Part shown: piece by piece, positions 30,972 through 42,676 of the stretch
Position numbering within the stretch: the first letter of the stretch is position 1
How the letters are laid out: each line of letters starts with the position of its first letter
DNA from: Zygnema cylindricum
Taxonomy: Eukaryota; Streptophyta; Zygnematophyceae; Zygnematales; Zygnemataceae
DNA: 64,000 nt
NCBI GenBank assembly: GCA_037447655.1
Contig: JBBHKE010003572.1
Span: 186,001-250,000 of the forward strand
Direction of reading: 5' to 3'
Notes under the pieces: generated by a model
Databases searched by the model: none
What the model was told of the DNA's origin: nothing
The model's input: only the letters and a program-made list of their open reading frames with translations
Made by a program: the position numbers and the translations under genes

Positions 30972-32340
30972 CACCGTGAATCGTTATTAGACTTATGTAC
31001 TCTATATCGGCGCCCCATAATTTTGACATTGATACCCGAAATACAGTTCTGATTCTATTTTATCCGTGACGTTAATTACGGTTCTTGTGAATTTGCGTCA
31101 ATGGAATTTTCGTATCTATTTTATGAATAGTGTGGTGTACGGAATGTGTTTGCTGGTACAAAACTATACTTGATTACCGAAAGCCGTACGGAAATTGTAG
31201 TTAACTTATGTCGGTTGCATACAGAACTGCACTTAGAATAAACGTGGAGTCGAGTTTGCGACAAACGCGTTCGCAAACCCAAATTAGAATTATGGATTCG
31301 TTACACTGAAAGGACGCGACGTGGTACGGATTGTCAGATATTGTACTTCTAACTATTTTAACGTATATGTAATGACGGCGGATTCTGTATACCTAAATCG
31401 GCGTTATAGAGAAATTACAATTAAACATTTTTTTCATAATGCTATTTATACACAAATTAGAATCAATGACACTAATTAAAGGAATTGCTAATCGCAGAGA
31501 ACATTTTTGCTGCGCGCAGGTAGATGTCACAAATAGTACATTTGAATCTCAATTTTTTACAAGCTATGTACCTTTAATTTCAGATCTGACGGTCAATCCG
31601 TTGAACAACTTTGACTGGCGGATTATTGAACTAGCAGTTTAAAATGTGTCGCGCTTGCAAACGTCGACCGTCAAAAAAAAAGAAAAAATTCACACGGACA
31701 GCGCAGGTTTATTGTAACCAAACTGCGGCAGCCACATATAAATAAAATGGTTGCGCGTAGGTAATTTATCATTTCACGTTAGTCGCAAAAATGAAATCAA
31801 CTCGTTGTCACGTCCACCGTGGACATGACAATGTATCATTTTACTTTCATCGATATTAATACAGGGGTAGTTAGGTACGCATTTTTATTTTGTACGAAGT
31901 TTATTTGGTTTCGTGCAAGTTTACACATGTTGTACGTCGTCCTTTAATATGTGACCAAGTTCAATGTAACGGTTCGCGAGTTGATTTCATTTTTGCAGTA
32001 AACTACCTGCGCGCAGCCATTTTATTTATATGTGGCTGCCGCAGTTTGGTTACAGTAAACCTGCGCTGGACGTGTGAATTTTTTCTTTTTTTATGACGAT
32101 TGACGTTTGCAAGCGCAACACTTTTTTAACCGCCAGTACAATGTTCTGCCAGTCAAAGTTGTTCGACGGATTGACTGTCTGATATGAAGTTAAGGGTACG
32201 TAGCCTGTACAAAATTGTACTTAGAATGTACAATTTCTGGCAATTACCTGCGCGCAGCAAAAATCGTCTCTGCGATTAGCAATTCCCCTAATTTATTATT
32301 GGTACTAATAATTTCTATAGTCTAATAACGATTCATGGTG
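30972..32340. mobile_element. Family A element hosting family B copy 3
   Basis: Ends CACCGTGAATCGTTATTAGAC and CTAATAACGATTCATGGTG, flanked by TA. The left TA lies 4 bp from the terminus of the preceding family A copy, so two elements stand back to back. Removing the nested family B copy leaves a normal family A length of about 550 bp. Confidence 0.85.
31481..32287. mobile_element. Family B long-TIR element, copy 3
   Basis: Ends GGAATTGCTAATCGCAGAG and GCGATTAGCAATTCCC; flanks CTAATTAAA and CTAATTTAT match at 7 of 9 bases. At 807 bp it is nearly the same length as copy 1, and the arms again span most of the element. It interrupts a family A host. Confidence 0.85.
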
Positions 32341-32720
32341 TACTTTCCGAACAGATTGACACATATTTCGCTGTGGTGACGTAATACTTAACCATTTTTT
32401 GTGACGTTTTCTTAAAGTTGTGGATACAACAGCAAGACAAAATCCAACGTATTTGCGACGAAGTAACGCCTTTGTTGTACATCGGCGGCAAATACTGCAT
32501 ACTTTTCGAAACATATTTGAGAGCGATGATTGGGACAGCGGTCATCCACCTGTGGAAGAACAGAATATTAGCTAATTCGTCATGAAATCATAATTACTAG
32601 TTTTGTCCTTTTAGATTTGAAATCTACTGCGATAAACCGGGCTGACCTTATTCGGGCGCGTTTACCTTCTCAGATTGCGATGTATCGTGTTGACCTTGGC
32701 TGGTCCAAGCTATTCATGTA
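32341..32720 (-). repeat. Repeat G, minus-strand copy
   Basis: Reverse-complement relative of 59.65-59.97 kb. It includes one to two units of the 29-bp GAGAAGGTCAAC repeat that is expanded to about nine copies there. A minus-strand frame encodes RRKYVGFCLAVVSTT, and the other copy encodes RRKYVRFCLAVVSTT in the matching frame. I do not recognise the protein. Confidence 0.6.
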
Positions 32721-32791
32721 ATAGACTATATGGTCAAAGAGGTTCAGTAACCGAGTCTAGCTCCATAGGGGCAAAATAGAGGTCAGAGCTA

Positions 32792-33002
32792 CATCGTGAA
32801 TCGTTATTAGCGTAATGAAAGCTTATTTGGCTTCCCCAAAGTTTTCCCAATTTCTCAAATAGAGTTATCCATACTATTTAAAAACAATCTTAATTTCTAA
32901 TTAGAGTAAATGATTTCTTTGAAAAATGTAAATTCCCAATTAGCGGTAATGACGGTAATTTATATGCTAAAATAACTTCTACGCTAATAACAATTTGCGG
33001 TG
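32792..33002. mobile_element. Family A MITE (short class)
   Basis: Ends CATCGTGAATCGTTATTAGCG and CGCTAATAACAATTTGCGGTG, flanked by TA. About 211 bp, another internally deleted copy. Confidence 0.85.
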
Positions 33003-34090
33003 TAGCAATCATCCGACCCTGATCGCCCGCGGTACCTCTATGTAGGGGGGTCATCCACATAAGAATCCACATTGGATAATTTTATAATTTGATCTTATTG
33101 TTTCATTTTGAATATTTTTCCATGGTAAATCTCTCGTCGAAAATCAAAATACGATTTTAAAGTTCCTTAGGGCGTGTCCCCATGTAACCGATATTTTGAA
33201 ACGTTATTTTGGAATTTACCGCTGATTTTACAGTGTACTTTTCAAAGTGTGCCTATGTCAATCGTTACTTGTGGGTTCATTATTTTGAATATGTGGCAGT
33301 TGTAAACGTCGCCAATACTTGCGACACCTATAAATGCCAACAATCTGCTGACATTTGTAGACACCAAAGATCTCTGAACAAACTGTGGACATTTGTACGC
33401 CGCAAAGAGCTCCTGACATACTGGGACAATTGTCGACGCCAACTGTCATTTGTTGACGCCCACACATGAACGACATAAGCAATCGCCTACATCTACAAAA
33501 TGACATTTTTAGACGCTCACAAGTGGACAACATAAGCAAACGGAGAAACAATTTTTTTTTTCGTGTATTCTCCCAACTGCAAAAAAACAAATGAAAACTT
33601 TTGACGCGTGCAACCCAGGCTTTCTATTCGTCAATGGGGTAGTATTTTGATTAAAAGTAGGTCGCGGTTTAATTTCAGTGCAAGTGTGAAGACGAGCAAG
33701 AAGTGGGTCGCGATGATAATACTGCCAAATCTTTGTACCTTTTAAGTTCTAAGATGACGCAAAATGTATTTGAGTTTTTGCCTATTTTCGTACGGCGTAA
33801 TATTTTCAAGTAGGAAGTCCCATTTTCTGTGTAAACGACGGAAAAAAACCCTTACTTGAACAAATGGGGACAAACCCTTACCTTGACTGCTGACCATAAA
33901 TGTCCCGTGCGCATATTATGACAAAAAACTACGTAATTTTTGTAAAAAAGTTGAAATCCGTACGAATTAGACATCAACGATGATGACAAAGCCCGTCAAA
34001 AGAAACTTTAAATACTTTTAAAGTGACCTGGTCGGTACGGTCGCGGTCGTTGTTGTGGTCGTGGTCACCGTCAATAATTAAAAATAATAA
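33003..34090. other. Unassigned stretch with degenerate short repeats
   Basis: From about 33290 to 33550, variants of TGACATTTGTAGACGCCAA recur every 30-40 bp. ORFs across this are artefacts of the repeat. The rest shows no gene. Confidence 0.5.
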
Positions 34091-34180
34091 TGATAAAAAC
34101 GATATTCAATATATTCAATATCGACAAGTCGGAGGGCTTGATATATCGCTCCAGGAACAACAAAAATTATCATGATATAT
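34091..34180. mobile_element. Fragment of the hAT-like (GGGTATCG) family
   Basis: ATATTCAATATCGAC, GGCTTGATATATCGC and AAATTATCATGATATAT resemble the left interior of the elements at 7.8 and 59.3 kb. Both termini are gone. Confidence 0.5.
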
Positions 34181-34210
34181 TTGGTAAAAAGTGGACGTCT
34201 GTACATATTT

Positions 34211-34890
34211 AGGGTGAACCTCCATCAGGCAAAAAATGGGGTTTTTCACATAAAAAAGTGCATTTCCGTACAGATCTAGCTCATTACAATAGAGGGCCGT
34301 ACTTTTTTAAATATAACATGATTACTGGAGATTCGTCAAGAATCTCCAAGCTTTTGGGCGACAACGTCGACCGTCCGATTATGAGTTTTCGAAGCAAAAG
34401 GTCACTTCATCCTGTGATTCCAAAACGTTTCGCATGGAAAGGTCACGTATGAGCCGCGCGCCATCAAACATTTGCCACACGCCTTCGAACAAGCGGGAAT
34501 AAAATCCAACCAAAACCACCAAAAAATTCTTTGTTGAAGAATGTGTCGTGACGCCTACTCCACAATCCGCTGACATCCAAAATTTGCGGCGCCACGACAA
34601 AACACGAACGACAAAATAACTACAAAAAATACAAAACACGAACGTACAAATTGTACATTCACGTAGTTTAATTTTGCGGCTGAATGTACGGATACAAGTT
34701 ATGATATTGTGCTTTTGGAATCTTTGATATGCTCGCCGTCAGAACATGAACCTACGTGCATCCAATCAAAAGAAAGCACGTGCGCGATAGATTCCATTGC
34801 TGACACGAACTATTACAGAAGTGAACAAAGCAATGCTGCCAGTAAACGTTTCCGTACGATTACTATCGGTGCCTGATGAAGATGTGGCTT
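34211..34890. mobile_element. Family E TIR element, copy 2
   Basis: The left end AGGGTGAACCTCCATCAGGC and right end GCCTGATGAAGATGTGGCT are eroded forms of the family E termini. The subterminal TGCCAGTAAACGTTTCCGTACGATTAC matches the same region of copy 1. Non-coding. Confidence 0.6.
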
Positions 34891-35188
34891 TAGTACTGTA
34901 AATCGTACAGTACCCAACACAACAAATCGTATAGTGAATCTTCCCCCCTCGCCACCCACTGAGCGTGCGACACAGGGAGGGGGGGGGGTGCTTTTGAAAA
35001 TTTCATGCATATTGTACATAATTTACATACAAAACGATAAAAGTGACAAATTAGAATACCGACTACATTTTAATTTTTTGTCTTTAGTTAGTACAATAAG
35101 TATGAACCTTCGTATGGTCGACGAGGCTTTGTCTTTGTCTCATTGTTGGAATCGCGGAATCATTAAAACGTGTGATATTTTTATTCAT

Positions 35189-35430
35189 TTTTGTCGTCGC
35201 AATGTTGGATTATCCAAAAAAAATAGAGACACAACGACTTTCCTTTGTCGCGGACCACACAGTCTGTAAGTGAATTTTGCACGTCTTTGCCACTCTTGGA
35301 ATCTTCTAAGAAGTGAACCGCGACAACCCCTAATTTCGTTTTGTCGTCACATTGTTGGAATGTTCAAATTGATTGGATTAGCGACGACTTCGTGCCGTCG
35401 CGAACAACACATTCTGTAAGTATATTTTGA
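35189..35430. repeat. ~150-bp tandem duplication before the DDE transposon genes
   Basis: TTTTGTCGTCGCAATGTTGG (35189) recurs as TTTTGTCGTCACATTGTTGG (35339), each followed by a TCGCGGACCACACAGTCTG or TCGCGAACAACACATTCTG block. GTCGTCGC-type motifs like these recur in the intron and the 3' flank of the transposase. They may be subterminal transposase-binding repeats. Confidence 0.55.
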
Positions 35431-36290
35431 ACGCATATAATGCGTTAAAACCTCATGCGTTTCTTTTACGTACAACCTGTCATTTTAAGACAAACTCATG
35501 TATACTCTCATCCTTTTGTGTAGCCGCCTCTTTTTCTTCATATTTTTGTCATGTGTGGCTGATTTACATGGAGTGCAGCAACCAGTCGTATAGGCGACAG
35601 CGTAGTGTCTTGTCGTATTGTCGTCGATACCCTCCATTACCTCGGCGCAATCTACGACGTCGGCCAAGTGTACAAAGGGATGAGGTACAAAGGGATGGAG
35701 TGGGGAGAGGAAACCCCACAACGGAAAGGAAAACACCGATGGGGTTAGAGAGGGAAAGAGATGCCCCGGAAATTGTGATAAGAGTAAGGGGTACCACGGA
35801 GGAATTAGCGAGAGAAAGGGAGGCGGCCACTTCGCTACAAATCGGTTGGGTGCCGCCGGAGGGGAGAGAGCATGAAAGGGAGGTGAGAGAAGAGGTAGAG
35901 GTGGAAGGATTGACACCGGTTGGGGGAGGAAGGGATGAGACAAATTTGGATGAGGTAGCAAAGGAGGGGATTTTACCGGAGGAGGGAAGGGAGCCGCCGG
36001 AGGGGAGGGAGCATGAAAGGGAGGTGAGAGAAGAGGTAGAGGTGGAAGGATTGACACCGGTTGGGGGAGGAAGGGAAGAGACAAATTTGGATGAGGTAGC
36101 AAAGGATGGGGTTTTACCGGAGGAGGGAAGGGAGGAAAGGGGTGAATCGGTAGATGTGAGGAGGGGGGAGGTGGTAGAAAGTGAGATGAGTAGGGGAGAA
36201 AAAATTCCATTAGAGGAGGGTGGAAAGACGGTAATGGGTGTAGACGGGGGGGAGAAGGAGGTGACAGTAGAAGAGGGTGAGGGAAGTTAG
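35427..36290 (+). pseudogene. Acidic, repeat-containing ORF of the DDE transposon
   Basis: A 287-codon frame with a Cys/aromatic N-terminus and then a highly charged Glu/Arg/Gly region. Residues about 143-236 are two copies of a 47-residue unit starting PPEGREHEREVREE, encoded by an exact 141-bp tandem duplication. After the TAG at 36290 the same frame stays open to 36535 with more Lys/Glu sequence, so the stop may be a late mutation. No known domain. It lies just upstream of, and may be an exon of, the transposase gene. Confidence 0.45.
35852..36133. repeat. 141-bp tandem duplication (2 copies) inside the acidic ORF
   Basis: Units 35852-35992 and 35993-36133 differ at only a handful of bases and keep the reading frame. 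Confidence 0.9.
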
Positions 36291-36550
36291 GCACGGGAAA
36301 AGGTAGAGAAAAAATGTAAAAAAATAAAAAGAAAATTAATACTTTTTGATGAGGGCGACGAGGAAGAAAAAGGTGGGGGTTTTAGGGAAGAGAAATTATT
36401 GAGTGATGAGAGGGAAGGGAAGACAGAATTGGGAAAGAAAAGAAAGGGAAAGGAGGCGACGGTTGAAGAGGGTGAGTCGAGTGAGGTTAGGGGAAGATTA
36501 GGTAGAAAAAGAAGGATAATAAAAAAAAATCCATAAGGTTTTGTGAGACC

Positions 36551-37610
36551 TTGGAGGAGGAAGGAGTGGGGGGAGAGGCGACCGTCGAGAAAGTTGAGGG
36601 GATTGAAGCACGGAGAAAGATAGCTTGGAAGAAGGGGATAGCAAAGTGTAAACGTAAAGTGAAAGATGACAATGACAAATTATACGTCCCCTCGTCTTCG
36701 GATAGCGACGAGAGCATCGAGGATGGTGAAGAACCGCAGGAAGACAAGCCCGAACCTGAAATTTTGGAACCCACCGACATCGTGGTGTGGAAAAACGAGG
36801 ATGATCCCACCACCGAGGACGAACAAACCCCGGATAGTGAGGAAAAACAACGTGAGGAAGAATTTGATGATGACGACGAGGTGTTCGGGGCGCCTCCCAC
36901 GCCGAATAGGGAGAGAGCCATTGTAATGGCTCCTCCGCATCCTCAACCTCCATACTCGGTGGAGCATCCCAATTGGTATTTTCCTCCTCCCACGGGAGGG
37001 GAGGAAATGGACACTTTCGTGCCTCGACCCGATCATTATATTCCGGTTGCCGAATGGCTGAAACATTGGAGGTATGGTGAACCCCGGCCCCTTAACCCGG
37101 AAGCGAATCCTTTTCCGCAAATTCTTGACATCCCTCCCGATGTCACGGCACATCCAACATGGATGTTTATCTCCCTTGAGGACCGAGGCTCGACCTTTGC
37201 CCACATAAGGCAATTTGATCCGGAAAATCCACGGTTAGCGTGGGTTGTTCGTGGGGAGGACAGTTTTCGGGTGAATGTCCCGGAGTTGCTATGTCATCAT
37301 CATCCGTGGGATCCCCAGCTATACAACATCCTTAAATATTGTCGAGTAACTCCTGAGGTACTTGCTCTCCGAGATGCTCGTACGACGATATTGCAAAATT
37401 TTTGCAATGTCAAACTGCCACGCCCTTGCCTATGGGAAATACAAAGGGTTCCGCCACCTATTAGGCCACCGTCACCACCAAGAGGAGAGGATTTGCCTTT
37501 AATAATCGTTGCACTCACTCAACAGGTAGCAGCTCAACAAAAACAAATAATAGCAGATCGAGAGCAATTGATGAGGCTCACACGAGCAATGTCGAAAAAA
37601 AAAAACGGTA
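36551..37610 (+). pseudogene. Upstream exon/ORF of the DDE transposon, unknown protein
   Basis: About 350 residues before a probable splice donor near 37605-37615 (GGTATGT). The N-terminal third is acidic, rich in Asp/Glu/Ser/Pro. A conserved-looking globular part follows, with PYSVEHPNWYFPPP, VPRPDHYIPVAEWLKHWRYGEPRP and DPQLYNILKYCRVTPEVL. The C-terminus has a predicted coiled coil (QQVAAQQKQIIADREQLMRL). I do not recognise the family. The translation beyond the donor runs into intron. Its position and the intron after it suggest it belongs to the same transcription unit as the transposase. Confidence 0.5.
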
Positions 37611-37697
37611 TTTGGTATGTATTTTTTACTAACTCTTACTTCACTCTATCTCCTCCCATGATTCACCCACTCACTTCTTGTTTAATATTTTTTTAGG

Positions 37698-38150
37698 TCA
37701 CTTGTGGTATGTTTGACACTACGGCGTCTTCAACTCGTTGCTAAATCAGTGACGACAATCTGTCGTCGCTGAATCTTGAAATGGCTCTAGATACTTGAAC
37801 CAGCAACGACTAACATTGGTTGCTGAATTTAGCGACGACTGCGGGTTGTCGTTGAACCAAATTTTATTTGTAATATTTTTTTTTTTACATGAATTAGGAC
37901 TGACATTTTTTTTTTTTTTTTTCACTTGTGGTATGTTTGACACTGCGACATCTTCAAGTCGTTGCTAAATCAGCGACAACAATCTGTAGTCGCTGAATTT
38001 TTAAATGGCTCCAGATACTTGAACCAGCAACGACCAACATTGGTGGCTGAATTTAGCGACGACTGCAGGTCGTCGTTGAACCAAATTTTATATGATATTT
38101 CTAATTTTTTTTTTATGAATTAGGACTGACACTTTTTTTGTTTTTTTTTT
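37698..38150. repeat. ~224-bp tandem duplication within the transposase intron
   Basis: TCACTTGTGGTATGTTTGAC begins both units (37698 and 37922). Each unit contains an imperfect palindrome of the AGCGACGAC..GTCGTCGCT type and ends in a T-rich ATGAATTAGGACTGACA. The second copy leads into the pyrimidine tract of a 3' splice site. Confidence 0.8.
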
Positions 38151-38175
38151 TTTTTTTCCTTTCCTTTCGTTGCAG

Positions 38176-39970
38176 AATACGAAAAAGCAAGGCAGTGGTG
38201 GAAGGGTCGGGTTGCGACATTGAGAGACATACGGGCGACGAAACATACTTTGTCGTTTGCGGGATTTAGAAAAAGAAGTGTGGTGGTGACAAAGGCACTA
38301 CCGGGTAGGGGTAGGAAGGAATTTCCATGGGTCACAGCAGTGCACTCGGAGTTGGTGGAGGAGTTTTACCGCTTGAAGAAGGCGGGTATGAAAATGTCGG
38401 CAACCATTGTATGGACCATGGCAGCTGATATCATTAAATGTATGAAGGAGGAGAATAAGAGACTATTCATCGACAAAAAGGGTAAGGAGATGAAAATGAA
38501 AATGACAAAACGATGGACTCAACGGTTTTGCGAAAAACACAGTATTGTGACGAGGTCTCAAAAAAAAATTTACAATTAAGCCCGGAGTAGGAGGAATACA
38601 TCGAAAAAACAGTAGCGTATCACATGGGCGAATTAAAAAGAGGATTTTTATCGGGTAAATTTTTTGAACATTTGTACAACTCATTGCTATATGTTGTAAT
38701 ACATGTTACATATATTATTATAAATTTTGTTTTCTAGGGGTATAAATGCAAATAAGCGAATGAAAGTAGTTACCCCTACGATCATACTTTCCTGTCTTGT
38801 GTTTTTCTTAGAATTTTATGTGTTATTGTCATTATAGGTCGCTACAGCGAGGATCTAATCAAACACATGGTCCACCCCCACGTGATTGTAAATATGGATA
38901 AAAAATAGACATTGGGTTTTCGCGGGGATGAGGTGGTTAAATACGCGGATGTTATCGGAGGTGGAGAGTCGATGACTTTGATGGTTTGACTCACGGGCGG
39001 AGTGAACGCCCGAATTGAATCTCCTATGTTAATTGTCGCCAAAAAGCTCTGTAATTACCCGATCAAGGGCATCCACAATGACATACCAGTTGTTTTTCTT
39101 TTCTTATGTGTATTTTTCCTTAAAAATATTGACGTTATTGTCTAACTTATTCTCCCTTGTACTCCACACCCAAAAAATTATATATGGGGTGATATGTTGT
39201 TTATATTGACTTCTCCCCATACAATTGTCGCCCTCTTTCTCCCTCCCTCACTCAATATCTTTTCCCACTCGCTTCTGTAGGAGCTTGTTACCGTACCGGG
39301 CCGAAAGGTTGGAACGACAAGACGGTCTTCCCGCAATGGATCGCAAAACCGAGGTCATATCAAGGAGACCGCGATGGGCGTGAAAAGGTTATATTTGTGG
39401 ACAATTGTGGCGATCACAATTTGTCCGAGGAATTAAACACCGTTTTACGCGCAAAAAAAACAACACTCCAAGTTTTTCCTCCGTGTGCAACGCATTTAGT
39501 GCAACCTGCCGATTCATTTGTAATTTCTAAAATCAAAGAGGTGTGGTCAAGGAAATGGGAAGATTGGAAGATGAAGGGGGTTGAGAGCCACAAGTGGTCC
39601 TTACCTAGGGGCCAAAAATGGTCTGGTAAGTTAGTTGGACCGGGGAAAGTCTTTTTCTTAAAGTTGGCACGCGATTCCATACGAGAGGTGAACGAAATGA
39701 ATGACAAAAATGGCATGGGATATGCACGAAAGGCGATGATCCAATGTGGATTGTCATTAAAGGATGGCAAATGGGAGGAGAGCATGCTTACGCAAGAGTT
39801 GGAAGTCATAATAATGAAATGGCGAAATCATTTCGATGGCGACGAGGTGCCACCTCACGGGATCTACTCCAACTCCTTCGAGAGGCCGACATTCAAGAGG
39901 ATGAAGCCAGTCATGACGAAGACTTAGAGGAAAAAAGTGTTTATGAAGCACTTTTTAGAGAGGTGGTTTA
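38176..39970 (+). pseudogene. DDE_1 (pogo/CENP-B-like) transposase gene, exons with frameshifts
   Basis: Exon 2 starts after TTCCTTTCGTTGCAG. It encodes YEKARQWWKG, FPWVTAVHSELVEEF and WTQRFCEKHSIVTR, a helix-turn-helix of the CENP-B/Tc5 kind. Exon 3 begins after TTATTGTCATTATAG with YSEDLIKHMVHPHVIVNMD, giving the first catalytic Asp, but soon meets a stop. Exon 4 begins after CGCTTCTGTAG with GPKGWNDKTVF, VIFVDNCGDH (second Asp) and PPCATHLVQPADSFV (third acidic site). The C-terminus ends in an acidic tail in a shifted frame (DEASHDEDLEEKSVYEALF). Damage includes a frameshift near 38570, stops after NMDKK and LMV, and the C-terminal frameshift. It would act in the nucleus, cutting and joining transposon ends. 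The pogo-like placement rests on the motif order and is reasonably firm. Confidence 0.8.
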
Positions 39971-41165
39971 ATTAGGAGTGGCGGTAAAATGGATAATGGG
40001 CCGTTTGCATTACTTTTTACTAATAGTGTGGATTTTTTTTTTGTTTTTTAGTTTTTTATTGATAGGTTAATACATGTACTTTTCTTTTATCGCAATATGC
40101 AGTATACATTGTATTTCTTTCTTTGAAGTTGAATATTATATATCCCTCTTTAATTTTCTGTTTTCATATTGATTACGATACCTGAATGGCCAAAAATGTG
40201 GATGAAATGTACTTCTAGTGACGGTGTAAATTCGTATCTATGTTTGGGGTATCAAGCTCCTGTTCAACGACGACACATTGTGGTCGCCCATTGGTCGAAT
40301 GAGAAATATACCATATAATGCATGTCGTACAATTGCTTATTGAACACAGAAACGTATATTTGTATAATACTTTGGTAAGGCTCAACAAAGCGTGATAAAA
40401 CAACAGACGATACATGCCCATATAACAAGCATAACAAAACACGACACGAATCATGTCTGTGTAACAGGCATTGATTGATTTATGTGAACAAAATCATATT
40501 GTAAAACAAAACACACCAACATGAAAGGTGTAGCTAAAAATAAACATTTGTTTTATGACAGGTACACATAGATATGGGCGGAGAATGGTTAGTTAAGTGT
40601 TGTTAGTCAGTTGAAATTGCTAGCGCAACACACCATTGAACGTTATTACAAAGGTGACACTCAGTCATCAATAAACCCATTTAATCTCAATTACAATATT
40701 CATGTTGAGAAGTAGACTAAATATGATTATGAACTTCAAAACATGTTTGTTTGCAAAGAATGACATCTTACACGAGACATTATCTCGGTTTAAAATTGTC
40801 TATATTTGTGTTGTAAATCAAAACACCCTATGGTTGTAATTCCCCTATATAATTTACATTTGTATAGTTCATAAAAAAACCCACCTGTAGTTGTTCCCAA
40901 ATATATAGAGTAAAAAAACACTATACAACCTTAAACACACACAACACGACCTTTGCCCGTGTAACAGGCTTTGATAAACTAGCATATAAAAACAATGGGA
41001 TAGAGACGAATAGGAAAATGGAGAATGAAAAATGAAAAATGTGAAACATAAAAACACAAGTTGAATAATATGAGAGCAAGATGGTCAGTTATTATGGTTA
41101 AGTTCAAAGGCAAACGTAGATAAAAAAAAGGGGACAAATAATAATGCGATGGAGAAATGGATCCC
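39971..41165. other. 3' flank of the DDE transposon, no gene seen
   Basis: AT-rich, with ORFs lacking domains. Two short blocks (CACAACACGACC.TTGCCCGTGTAACAGG and a relative at 40437-40470) resemble each other. No clear TIR of the transposon could be assigned. Confidence 0.45.
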
Positions 41166-41517
41166 GACATCTTGTGTTGACACAATGTCGGTGCTGAATG
41201 GTGAAAAAGTCAAACATGTTATTGAGCGACGAAACCTTTTTGTCGTCGACTGGCAAAAAAGTAACACATACCATCCAGCGACGAGACAGTCTCGTCGCTA
41301 ATTACCTCTAGGGAGACAGATAGACAGTAAAAAAAGAGAACGACATCTTCTGTTGACACAATGTCGGTGCTAAATGGTGAAAAAGTCAAACATGCCATTG
41401 AGCGACGAGACGTTCTCTTCGTTGACTGGCAGGAAAGTAACACATACCATCTAACAACGAGACACTCTCGTCGCTAATTACCTCTAGGGAGACAAATAGA
41501 CAACAAGAAACTCAACC
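41166..41517. repeat. 176-bp tandem duplication with AGCGACGAGAC palindromes
   Basis: Units start at 41166 and 41342 with GACATCTT.TGTTGACACAATG. Each holds GAGCGACGA..TCGTCGACTGG and a tighter palindrome; in unit 1 this is AGCGACGAGAC-A-GTCTCGTCGCT at 41278. The second unit ends where the gypsy gag reading begins. Confidence 0.85.
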
Positions 41518-42676
41518 TAGAACTCTCAATTAAGCAAAAAGAGTTTGAGAAGGAACGTGCGAAGAGAACCCGGAGGCAGCAAGAACGCAGACAAGGAGGC
41601 GGAGGAGAAGACCGCACGCCAGTCACTAAAGACACCTATAAACCTACTCACCGCTCTGAAACGACCAAGATGTCTCAATCCCAGTTGAGACAAATCCAAC
41701 TTTCTAAATTTGATCGTGCTCATATATCAAATGAGCTAAAGGGGAAGTATACAACTGAGGGTTGAAAATGTGAGGCTTGTGGTTTCATGGGGCACAAAGA
41801 AGGGCAATGTTTCCGGAAGAATAGAGTCCCAAAAGACATGCTGCAATACGGGTTGTTCACAGGCGAAGGGGAGACAGTCGTTAATCCTCTGCCACTGCAA
41901 CTTTTATATCCACGGGAACGTCGATCACTCGGTGAACTTGGACCCAGTACTTTGACACAGGAACATATCATCCAGTAACAGAGCACTCAATTCGCCGCCT
42001 TGGCAGTAGAATTGGCTGCTCTCCGCATAGGATCAAATGCTCGCACTCCCCGACCTTTGACGCCGGCTCAGAAACTGCATAAACAAAAACAAGAACTGCT
42101 GCAAAAGCTGGTAGAGCTGGAACTGCAAACCATAGTGGGTGGTGATGATGATGACCTAATGGGATGGGATATGGAGCCTCCAAAGGCTCATCATGCTCGG
42201 ACATTTCTTACCGGAGCCTGGAACGTTGGAGTAGGGGACAATCGTAGGCAACTGGGACCTACAACGTCCTCTCAGAGAAGGGACGAACAATCGATAGAAC
42301 GAAGGGACCAAAGCCGTAAAGCTACCGGTCCTTTATCCTTCACACCCAGAGGAGTCCCCCTGAACGGTGACATAGGGCAGGGCCTAAAGCCGAATCATCC
42401 GCCTCCCCCAGCTCCAAAGAAATGTCCTTGTGGTTTCAAAAATTTTAAGAAACCCCAGCCGGAAAAAGATCCTTCAACCACTGAGACAGATCAAGAATGG
42501 TTCGACCGATACTTGGATGAAAGACCAACCACAGATCTGCTGATGTCACCTCCAACAGGGAATTCTGACGAAGAAAGTGAGGAAGCAAGGGGGGGGGGGG
42601 GAAAGAGAAATCAGAAGACAACGAATCACCCATTTCTTCGCCCAAAGCTCTCCCTCCTTCCTCCAAACCGGCAATA
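41518..42676 (+). pseudogene. Ty3/gypsy gag, C-terminal part
   Basis: The frame starts without capsid, in a Lys/Glu/Arg-rich coil (KQKEFEKERAKR). It passes TGA at 41763, then a CCHC zinc knuckle CEACGFMGHKEGQC that would bind the element RNA, and a TAA at 41976. A 225-codon open stretch (42000-42677) follows with coiled coil, Asp-rich VGGDDDDLMGWD and Pro-rich PPPPAPKKCPCGFK segments. The N-terminal capsid and the 5' LTR are absent. The left edge abuts a tandem repeat unrelated to gypsy, so the element is 5' truncated. Confidence 0.75.

Noticed and set aside
35485-36294. Pro-rich 269-codon minus-strand ORF
   Set aside because: It is the shadow of the Glu/Gly-rich + strand frame, which has the exons and transposase context.
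36680-37213. 177-codon minus-strand ORF opposite the second transposon ORF
   Set aside because: No domain, and it is antisense to the better supported 36551-37610 frame.
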